Shown here: positions 1 to 5,829 of the stretch, in pieces
How the letters are laid out: the number at the start of each line of letters is the position of its first letter
How positions within the stretch are numbered: position 1 is the stretch's first letter
Assembly (NCBI GenBank): GCA_016282655.1
Contig: JAEELK010000027.1
Coordinates: 1 to 6,791, forward strand
Source: Bacillota bacterium
GTDB taxonomy: Bacteria; Bacillota; Clostridia; Peptostreptococcales; Anaerovoracaceae
Direction: 5' to 3'
DNA length: 6,791 nucleotides
Notes under the pieces: generated by a model
What the model was told of the DNA's origin: nothing
What the model saw: the letters and a program-made list of their open reading frames with translations, nothing else
Database searches by the model: none
Made by a program: the position numbers and the translations under genes

Positions 1-160
1 ATCCCTCCGCGATCAGCCGGTGCAGCTCCAGGAAGGGCGCCGGATCCGGACAGTCGCTGACGCTCTCGCAGCGCAGGGCCGCGGAGAGGCGCTCCGCCGC
101 CCCGGCAAGGTCCAGATCCGGATACTTTTCTTCATTATAAAAATAGCTGAAAACGTCCAT
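1..160 (-). CDS. Probable M20-family metallopeptidase, N-terminal fragment (runs off the left edge)
   Basis: Only the first 53 codons are in the window, so the metal-binding residues that would prove the family are missing. The visible protein starts MDVFSYFYNEEKYPDLDL and continues with AAERLSAALRCESVS and then PAPFLELHRLIAE. The pattern AxxRLSxALRxxSVS followed by FLELHRxI closely resembles the N-terminus of M20 carboxypeptidase/dipeptidase-like enzymes (CPS1/PM20D1 type). Those enzymes hydrolyse peptide or N-acyl amino-acid bonds with two zinc ions. The start ATG (158-160) lies one base after the stop of the ABC ATPase gene. A GGAAG Shine-Dalgarno sits about six bases upstream, inside the end of that gene, so the peptidase looks like the fourth gene of the lysine-riboswitch operon and translationally coupled to the third. 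A role in releasing lysine or similar residues from imported or internal peptides is inference. Another zinc-dependent amidohydrolase is possible. Confidence 0.6.
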   Translation of the reverse strand, partial: MDVFSYFYNEEKYPDLDLAGAAERLSAALRCESVSDCPDPAPFLELHRLIAEG

Positions 161-161
161 G

Positions 162-917
<756 letters not shown>

Positions 918-934
918 AGTCGTTTCCCTTCCGC

Positions 935-1822
935 CTAATTGGAGCTGGGCAGCGGAGCCGCCACCGCGTCCATGCGCTTTGCGATGAGCTTCATGATCAG
1001 GCTGGAGAAGAGGGTGAGGATCAGATAGATGACCGCCGCGATGCAGTAGACCGGCAGCGCCTTGTAATAGATGCCCGCCACGCTGGTGGTCGCGAACATC
1101 AGGTCGTAGCAGCCGATGACCGAGAGCACCGAGGAATCCTTGATGTTGATGATGAACTCGTTGCCGATGGCCGGGATGCTGTTCTTCACCGCCTGCGGGA
1201 AGATGACCAGGAGCATGGTCTTCCAGGTGGACATGCCGAGGCTTCTCGCCGCCTCGCCCTGGCCCGGGTCAACGGACTCGATGCCGCCCCGCAGCACCTC
1301 GGAGAGGTAGGCCGTGGAGTTGAAGGAGACGGTCAGGAGGCCGGAGAGGAAAAAGCTCCAGATCTTGCTGACCTCCGCGATGCTCATGCCCGTGCTCCGG
1401 AAGAGCCCGAAGCCGGCGTAGTAGAAGATCAGCGCCTGCACCATCATAGGCGTGCCGCGGACCACCGCGACGTAGATCCGCGCGAAGCCGCAGCCCAGCT
1501 GCTTCAGCGTCAGCACCAGCGGGCTGTCGCCCCGGCCCGGCGTCTGGATGCGCAGGAAGGTGAGCAGCACCGCCAGCACGAAGGCGACAGCCGTGCCCAC
1601 GAGCGCGATGATGACCGTGGTCTTCACGCCCTTGCCGAACAGCGTCCGGCCGTTCCAGAGCATGTAGAAGAGCGAGCCCATGAAATCCGTGGGATTGCTC
1701 GTGGCCGCCACGGCCCGCCGGAAGGTGGGGATCAGGCTGAAGAGCCAGATCCCCCCGGCGGCGAAGCAGACCAGCAGCAATAGATTCCTGATGCGGTTGG
1801 ATAAATGTCTCTTGGCCCGCAT
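935..1822 (-). CDS. Polar amino-acid ABC transporter, permease
   Basis: This 295-residue integral membrane protein forms the channel of the importer. Hydrophobic stretches suggest membrane spans near residues 12-31, 67-90, 124-140, 154-175 and 254-280, with others less distinct. The family signature VRGTPMMVQ (121-129) and the EAA loop, [23 protein letters not shown] (about 189-211), identify it as a HisM/GlnP-type permease. The EAA loop is the docking site for the ATPase. The sequence [17 protein letters not shown] after the EAA loop is also typical. Compared with the usual length of roughly 215-230 residues, there is an extra N-terminal membrane segment and an extracytoplasmic stretch of about 35 residues. 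Only one permease gene is present, so a homodimer is expected. The start ATG has an AGAGGA ribosome site and lies 16 bases after the binding-protein stop. Confidence 0.96.
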   Translation of the reverse strand: MRAKRHLSNRIRNLLLLVCFAAGGIWLFSLIPTFRRAVAATSNPTDFMGSLFYMLWNGRTLFGKGVKTTVIIALVGTAVAFVLAVLLTFLRIQTPGRGDSPLVLTLKQLGCGFARIYVAVVRGTPMMVQALIFYYAGFGLFRSTGMSIAEVSKIWSFFLSGLLTVSFNSTAYLSEVLRGGIESVDPGQGEAARSLGMSTWKTMLLVIFPQAVKNSIPAIGNEFIINIKDSSVLSVIGCYDLMFATTSVAGIYYKALPVYCIAAVIYLILTLFSSLIMKLIAKRMDAVAAPLPSSN

Positions 1823-1838
1823 TTCGTTCCTCTCTTAC

Positions 1839-2687
1839 TTATCTCGGCTGATCTTCGACGGCCTGGTTCCAGAGTTCCGTTCTGGTGTCTTCGCTGATGG
1901 TGGCCAGCGCCGCGTTCACCTGATCCAGCAGCTCGTTGTCCGTGAGGCGGATGCCGACGCAGGCGCCCACGAAGCCCAGGTCGAAGCCGTCGCCCTGCGC
2001 GAAGCGAATGACGCGGAAGTCCGGGTTGGCGTCCAGGTAAGCGGGGGTGTTCTCGACGTTGACGACGATGGCGTCACAGGCGTCCTCCTGCAGACGGGAG
2101 ATCATGTTCGGCACGCTGCTGACGGGGTTCAGATGCTCTACGCCGTCCATCTGATCGATGACGGTGTCCAGCTTGGTGTCCTTCTGGCCCAGCACGGCCG
2201 CGCCGGCGAAGTCGTGGATCGTGGTCGCGTTCTCGTAGGGGGAACCGGCCTTCAGCATGATGCCGTATTCGGTGGTGTGGTAGGGGTCGGAGAAGTTGAT
2301 GGCTTCTCTTCTTTCGGCGGTGTCCGCCATGCCGGCGATGATCAGGTCGATCTGGCCCTGGTTCAGGGCTTCGATGAGGCCGTCCCAGGCCAGCATCACG
2401 ACGACCAGCTCGTAGCCCGCCTCATCGGCGATGCGCCGCGCGATCTCGACGTCATAACCGGCCGCGAAGCTGCCGGGCACGTTCTCGATGGGCACGTTGC
2501 CCTCGCGGGCAGTGTCTTCCATCCAGTTGTTGGGGGGATAGGCGCATTCCATGCCGACGCGGATCTGCGGGAGCTCCGTCGTTTCGGGCTCGTCGGAAGT
2601 CTGCGTGCCGCCGCTGCTGCTGCTGCCGCAGGCGACCAGACCCAGCGCCATGACCAATACCAGTAACAATGCAAGTGCTCTTCTCAT
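1839..2687 (-). CDS. Amino-acid ABC transporter, solute-binding lipoprotein (probably lysine)
   Basis: This 282-residue extracytoplasmic lipoprotein captures the substrate and delivers it to the permease. The N-terminus has charged residues MRR, a hydrophobic core and the lipobox LVAC, so Cys20 is the predicted lipidated residue. A flexible GSSSSGG linker follows. The mature domain belongs to the family 3 binding proteins. It carries QIRVGMECAYPPNNW (41-55), the signature GYDVEIARRIADEAG (77-91), and AGMADTAERREAINFSDPY (118-136), whose arginine region normally holds the ligand carboxylate. Glu47 falls where lysine/arginine/ornithine-binding proteins have an acidic residue (Asp11 in LAO protein) that contacts the side-chain amine. 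This fits a cationic ligand but is an alignment by eye. The gene is first in the operon. Its ATG is preceded by a perfect AGGAGGT ribosome site and by the lysine riboswitch. Confidence 0.95.
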   Translation of the reverse strand: MRRALALLLVLVMALGLVACGSSSSGGTQTSDEPETTELPQIRVGMECAYPPNNWMEDTAREGNVPIENVPGSFAAGYDVEIARRIADEAGYELVVVMLAWDGLIEALNQGQIDLIIAGMADTAERREAINFSDPYHTTEYGIMLKAGSPYENATTIHDFAGAAVLGQKDTKLDTVIDQMDGVEHLNPVSSVPNMISRLQEDACDAIVVNVENTPAYLDANPDFRVIRFAQGDGFDLGFVGACVGIRLTDNELLDQVNAALATISEDTRTELWNQAVEDQPR

Positions 2688-2693
2688 TTTTGT

Positions 2694-2700
2694 ACCTCCT
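2694..2700 (-). promoter_or_regulatory. Ribosome binding site of the solute-binding protein gene
   Basis: The minus strand reads AGGAGGT, six bases before the ATG that ends at 2687. It fixes the start of the binding-protein gene. It lies directly after the T-rich run of the terminator, so transcription stopping there would leave the site off the transcript. Confidence 0.9.
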
Positions 2701-2745
2701 TACAAAACAAACTGAGCCGCAGATGCGGCTGCGCATCTACGGCTC
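2700..2745 (-). terminator. Riboswitch-controlled intrinsic terminator
   Basis: On the minus strand, GAGCCGTAGATGCG (2745-2732) pairs with CGCATCTGCGGCTC (2727-2714). This gives a 14-bp stem with one G-U wobble and a four-base CAGC loop. The run AGTTTGTTTTGTA (2713-2701) follows, giving the T-rich tract of a Rho-independent terminator. It lies between the lysine aptamer and the first gene of the transporter operon. Its 5' arm overlaps ATGAGCCGT (2747-2739), which can instead pair with ACGACTCAT (2783-2775) just after the aptamer. That alternative would act as the antiterminator. Confidence 0.9.
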
Positions 2746-2782
2746 ATACGATCGATCGGGCGATACAAGTATGGATGAGTCG

Positions 2783-2951
2783 TTCGAATAGCGCTCCACA
2801 TCTCAGATGTGACAGTCCAGCGGATCTTCTCCGCTGGCCCAAGGAAACAGACCTGCAGGGTCCTGTGTCCTTTCGGCGGCTGCACCTTCCCTCCGCGGAG
2901 CCTGCACTCCGTTGGATGCGGGGGTCTTTGCAAACCGCAACCTCTATCGAA
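2783..2951 (-). ncRNA. Lysine riboswitch (L-box) aptamer
   Basis: This leader RNA binds lysine and controls the downstream transporter operon. On the minus strand, P1 is TTCGATAG (2951-2944) with CTATTCGAA (2791-2783), with one bulged base. The conserved GATAGAGGT follows P1, GCCGAAAGG comes later (minus strand, near 2870), and ACTGTCA and GGAGCGCTAT sit near the 3' end, matching the B. subtilis lysC leader pattern. The P2 hairpin loop TGCAGG (2906-2901) is perfectly complementary to the P3 loop CCTGCA (2859-2854), the kissing interaction typical of this class. P4 is an 8-bp hairpin (2837-2817) and P5 a 6-bp hairpin (2811-2797). The length of about 170 bases fits the class. The predicted start of transcription falls at the first P1 base. 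A glycine or T-box element is not supported: the T-box core sequence is absent. Confidence 0.93.
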
Positions 2952-2958
2952 TGTGGCG

Positions 2959-2987
2959 ATTATATCCACCGTATCCATGCTTGTCAA
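2959..2987 (-). promoter_or_regulatory. Consensus sigma-A/70 promoter of the lysine transporter operon
   Basis: The minus strand reads TTGACA (2987-2982), a 17-base spacer, then TATAAT (2964-2959). Both hexamers and the spacing are exact consensus. Transcription should begin near 2951-2952, the first base of the riboswitch P1 helix. The A/T-rich DNA just upstream (2988 onward) could add UP-element strength. A promoter this strong is typical of operons controlled by premature termination rather than at initiation. Confidence 0.92.
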
Positions 2988-3011
2988 GCAAAAAATTGTA
3001 TACATTTTTGC
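2988..3011. repeat. A/T-rich near-palindrome abutting the -35 box
   Basis: The outer arms GCAAAAA (2988-2994) and TTTTTGC (3005-3011) are perfect inverted repeats. Inside them lies the 8-bp palindrome TGTATACA (2997-3004), offset by one base. The element touches the -35 box of the leftward promoter and sits between the two divergent promoters. It may be a regulator-binding site, or merely a UP-like A/T tract that happens to be symmetric. No regulator gene is visible. Confidence 0.4.
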
Positions 3012-3048
3012 TTTTTACGTTTTTGTTTTCCGGCACACCGCTGCGCAG

Positions 3049-3121
3049 GCGGACCGATGCGCCCGTCAGGAGGGCAGGACCCGCCCGGCGGAGCCGGCCG
3101 CCGCCGCGGGCCACGGTCCGC
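3049..3121. repeat. GC-rich nested inverted repeats upstream of the synthetase promoter
   Basis: Three nested pairs can form one long hairpin: GCGGACCG (3049-3056) with CGGTCCGC (3114-3121), CCCGC (3080-3084) with GCGGG (3106-3110), and GGCGG (3087-3091) with CCGCC (3098-3102). The block lies within the intergenic region, just upstream of the rightward -35 box. No tRNA, known RNA family or convincing reading frame was recognised here. On the plus strand the T-rich DNA precedes the hairpin, so it is not a classic terminator, although TTCTCCTTGTAGTTTTT follows the distal arm. Its function is unknown. Confidence 0.4.
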
Positions 3122-3127
3122 TTCTCC

Positions 3128-3156
3128 TTGTAGTTTTTCCGCGCAGATGCTATACT
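3128..3156 (+). promoter_or_regulatory. Probable extended -10 promoter of the synthetase-macrodomain-sirtuin unit
   Basis: TTGTAG (3128-3133), a 17-base spacer and TATACT (3151-3156) form a sigma-A-like promoter. The -10 box matches consensus at five of six positions. It is preceded by TG one base upstream (TGCTATACT), the extended -10 element that compensates for a weak -35. Transcription would start near 3163, giving a leader of about 48 bases before the ATG at 3211. Confidence 0.7.
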
Positions 3157-3210
3157 GTATCTAAATGACCTGAAACGTCGATCGCAATCCAACAGAAAGC
3201 GAGCTTTCAT

Positions 3211-4953
3211 ATGCCTAACAAAAATATCTACAGGCCCGGGCTCTATCCGGTCCGTCCGGCGGAAAGCCTGCAGGAGCTGGTGCGGAGCAGCACGCGCCTC
3301 TACGCCAACCGTCCTGCCTTCCTCGTCAAAGACAAGCCCGGCGGCGCGTACCGTCCCATCCTCTTCCGCGAGGTCGAGGAAGACCTGAACGCCCTGGGGA
3401 CCGCCCTGCTCTCGCTGGGGCTCGGCGGGGCGCGGATCGCCGTTATCGGAGAGAACCGCTACCAGTGGTTCCTCACCTATATGGCCGTCGCCAACGGCGT
3501 CGGCATCATCTGTCCGCTGGACAAGGAGCTGCCTCCCGGCGAGATCCACGGCCTGCTCCGCCGTTCCGGCGCCACGGCCATCGTGTACTCCGGCAAGCTG
3601 GAAGCCGCGGTGGCAGAGGCCATAGAAGGCATCTCCGAGATCCGCTGCCTCATCGGCATGGACCTCCCCGTCAGCGACGGCAGCCATCTCTCCTTCCAGG
3701 AGCTGCTCCAGAAGGGGCGCCGGCTCCTGCGCGGCGGAGACCGCGCGTATCTGGAGCGGACGGTGGATCCGGACGCCATGGCGGTGCTCCTCTTCACCTC
3801 GGGCACCACGGGCAATTCCAAAGGCGTCATGCTCAGCTCCCGCAACATCGCCGCGAACACCGTCAACATGTCCCGCGTGGTCAGCGTCAGCGGCAAGGTC
3901 GGTCTCTCCGTCCTGCCCATGCACCACTGCTTCGAGATGACCTGCCACATCATCACGGGCTTCTATCAGGGCTGCTGCATCGCCTACTGCGAAGGGCTCA
4001 AGCACATCAGCAAAAACATGGCGGAGGCGAAGGCCAACGTGCTCCTCGCCGTCCCGCTCATCTTCGAGACCATCCACAAGCGCATCTGGCGGCAGGCCGA
4101 AAAGGCCGGCGTGGCCCAGCAGCTCGCCCGCGGCGTGCAGCTCTCCAAGCGCCTCTCCCGCCTGCACATCCACGTGGAAAAGCAGCTCTTCAAGCAGGTC
4201 CACGACGCCCTCGGCGGCTCCGCGGAGATCTTCATCGCGGGCGGCGCGCCCATCGATCCCGCCATCATCGAGAGCTTCCGCGCCATGGGCATCAATATGT
4301 TCCAGGGCTACGGCATGACGGAATGCGCCCCCATCATCGCCGTCAACATGGACAACTACAGCAAGCCCGCCGCGGCGGGCCTGCCCCTCCCCGGCACCCG
4401 CATCCGCATCGAGGCGCAGGACGCCGACGGCATCGGCGAAGTCTTCTGCAAGAGCGACTCCGTCATGCTCGGCTACTACAACGATCCGGAGGCCACCGCG
4501 CAGGTGCTGCAGGACGGCTGGCTCTGCACGGGCGACTACGGCTACCTGGACCAGGACGGCTTCCTCTACATCACCGGCCGCAAAAAGAACGTCATCGTCA
4601 CCAAGAACGGCAAGAACATCTTCCCCGAAGAGCTGGAGTCCCTGCTGCAGAAGAGCGACCTCGTACAGGAGGTCATGGTCTACGGCGAGGACGACAAGGA
4701 CGGCGACCTCAAGGTCTGCGCGGACATCTTCCCCAACTACGCCCTGCTGCGGGAGCAGCACGGCGCGCTGAGCCCGGAGCGCATGCGCGATCTCTTCGAC
4801 GTCATCGTGGAGGAGGTCAACGCGCAGATCCCCTCCTACAAGCGCATCCACCGCTTCTACCTCAAGGAGAACGATTTCGAGAAGACCACCACGCAGAAGA
4901 TCAAGCGCCATCTGGCCGTACACGGCGCGGCACAGGAAGAGAAAAAACAGTAA
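3211..4953 (+). CDS. Long-chain acyl-CoA synthetase (AMP-forming)
   Basis: This 580-residue cytoplasmic enzyme of the adenylate-forming superfamily should activate a fatty acid with ATP to acyl-AMP and then transfer it to coenzyme A. Motifs occur in the expected order: the phosphate loop LLFTSGTTGNSKGVML (193-208), GYGMTECAP (366-374), the hinge region WLCTGDYGYLDQDG (437-450), and GRKKNVIVTKNGKNIFPEE (457-475). Near the C-terminus TTTQKIKR (559-566) holds Lys563, the likely adenylation lysine. The length and the GRKKNVIVTKNGKNIFPEELE block favour the long-chain (FadD/FAA-like) group over acetyl-CoA synthetases. There is no signal peptide or membrane span. The chain length of the substrate cannot be read from sequence. 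The ribosome site is weak (AGAAAG) and lies in a small hairpin. The gene is first in the rightward unit, 54 bases before the macrodomain gene. An acyl-ACP or acyl-AMP ligase role is an alternative. Confidence 0.93.
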   Translation: MPNKNIYRPGLYPVRPAESLQELVRSSTRLYANRPAFLVKDKPGGAYRPILFREVEEDLNALGTALLSLGLGGARIAVIGENRYQWFLTYMAVANGVGIICPLDKELPPGEIHGLLRRSGATAIVYSGKLEAAVAEAIEGISEIRCLIGMDLPVSDGSHLSFQELLQKGRRLLRGGDRAYLERTVDPDAMAVLLFTSGTTGNSKGVMLSSRNIAANTVNMSRVVSVSGKVGLSVLPMHHCFEMTCHIITGFYQGCCIAYCEGLKHISKNMAEAKANVLLAVPLIFETIHKRIWRQAEKAGVAQQLARGVQLSKRLSRLHIHVEKQLFKQVHDALGGSAEIFIAGGAPIDPAIIESFRAMGINMFQGYGMTECAPIIAVNMDNYSKPAAAGLPLPGTRIRIEAQDADGIGEVFCKSDSVMLGYYNDPEATAQVLQDGWLCTGDYGYLDQDGFLYITGRKKNVIVTKNGKNIFPEELESLLQKSDLVQEVMVYGEDDKDGDLKVCADIFPNYALLREQHGALSPERMRDLFDVIVEEVNAQIPSYKRIHRFYLKENDFEKTTTQKIKRHLAVHGAAQEEKKQ

Positions 4954-4960
4954 AGCGAAG

Positions 4961-4991
4961 AAGAGCGGCCCTCGCGGAGCCGCTTTTCCTT
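4961..4991 (+). terminator. Hairpin with short T tract between synthetase and macrodomain genes (possible partial terminator)
   Basis: AAGAGCGGC (4961-4969) can pair with GCCGCTTTT (4979-4987) in a 9-bp stem with one G-U wobble and a nine-base loop. TTTTCCTT (4984-4991) contains the T run. The T tract is short and interrupted, and no clear promoter is visible before the next gene. Partial termination with read-through is therefore more likely than a full stop. The macrodomain ribosome site (AAAGGGA, 4995-5001) follows directly. Confidence 0.5.
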
Positions 4992-5007
4992 AAGAAAGGG
5001 ACCCGAT

Positions 5008-5829
5008 ATGGATCAAGAGGTACTTCTGGACTATCTGATCGAACGCTTCAAGGAGGAATCCGCCGAGCAGCAGGACCTGGAGGTCCCCGCGGACCTCGCG
5101 GGGAAACGGCGCGTCCTCCGCTCCCTCATGAACATCCGGATGCCGGGCGAGCTGGCTCCGGAGGTGCTCGCCGTACAGGACGAGTATCTGCAGGAGCGGG
5201 CGCGCGAAAAGGGCATCGTGACGCTGCGGGAGATCCCCACGGCCGCGGAGCAGGGCAGCCGCCTGCCGTTCGCGGACCGTCTCTCCATCTGGCAGGGGGA
5301 CATCACGCGGCTCGCGGTGGACGCCATCGTGAACGCGGCCAACGCCCAGATGCTGGGTTGCTTCGTGCCGATGCACGGCTGCATCGACAACTGCATCCAC
5401 AGCTATGCCGGCGTCCAGCTCCGCCTGGACTGCGACCGCCAGATGAAGCTGCTGCGCAAAGCGCACGGCAGCGCTTACGAACAGCCGACGGGGGTCCCGA
5501 TGCTGACGCCGGGCTACAACCTCCCCGCGAAATACGTGGTCCACGTCGTCGGGCCCATCGTGGAGTTCTTCCTGAGCGAGGCGCTGGAAGAGGATCTGGC
5601 GGCCTGCTACCGGAACACGCTGGATCTCTGCGCGGAGAACGGGATCCGCTCCGTCGCCTTCTGCTGCATCTCCACCGGCGTCTTCATGTTCCCGAACAAA
5701 AGGGCCTCCGAGATCGCCGTCAAAACGGTCACAGACTGGCTCAGCGCGCATCCGGACGGCATGGACCGCGTGATCTTCAGCGTATTCAAGGACGAGGACA
5801 AGGCGCATTATGAAGAACGATTCTTCTGA
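5008..5829 (+). CDS. Zinc-dependent macrodomain protein-ADP-ribose hydrolase (SirTM-associated type)
   Basis: This 273-residue protein is predicted to remove ADP-ribose from modified proteins. An N-terminal region of about 85 residues precedes the macrodomain. The domain shows WQGDIT (95-100), VNAANAQMLGC (108-118), then FVPMHGCIDNCIH (119-131), and the second ligand-binding loop CISTGVFMFP (220-229). Cys118, His123 and Cys125 are the candidate zinc ligands. The block LGCFxPxHxCIDNxIH marks the bacterial and fungal zinc-macrodomain subgroup, distinct from MacroD-type enzymes. Length and the N-terminal extension match the sirtuin-linked family members. The start has an AAAGGGA ribosome site six bases upstream. 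The 3' end overlaps the sirtuin gene by 20 bases, so the two are translationally coupled and very likely act on the same substrate. The family call is firm, but the target protein is unknown. Confidence 0.93.
   Translation: MDQEVLLDYLIERFKEESAEQQDLEVPADLAGKRRVLRSLMNIRMPGELAPEVLAVQDEYLQERAREKGIVTLREIPTAAEQGSRLPFADRLSIWQGDITRLAVDAIVNAANAQMLGCFVPMHGCIDNCIHSYAGVQLRLDCDRQMKLLRKAHGSAYEQPTGVPMLTPGYNLPAKYVVHVVGPIVEFFLSEALEEDLAACYRNTLDLCAENGIRSVAFCCISTGVFMFPNKRASEIAVKTVTDWLSAHPDGMDRVIFSVFKDEDKAHYEERFF

Noticed and set aside
2700..2951. T-box leader as an explanation for the structured leader
   Set aside because: The conserved T-box antiterminator bulge sequence is absent, whereas the L-box core motifs and the kissing P2/P3 loops are present.
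2700..3005. A 101-codon minus-strand frame over the leader region
   Set aside because: This DNA is explained by promoter, lysine aptamer and terminator. The frame begins upstream of the promoter and encodes nothing recognisable.
2944..4923. A 659-codon open frame on the minus strand across the synthetase gene
   Set aside because: It is the antisense shadow of a GC-rich gene: its product is a low-complexity run of Ala, Val, Asp, Glu and His with no motif. The plus-strand synthetase has every family motif in order. The frame also crosses the promoter region.
3465..5813. A 782-codon plus-strand frame covering synthetase and macrodomain genes
   Set aside because: Its product is extremely rich in Arg, His, Gly and Pro, as expected from an out-of-frame reading of GC-rich codons, and it spans two well-supported genes.
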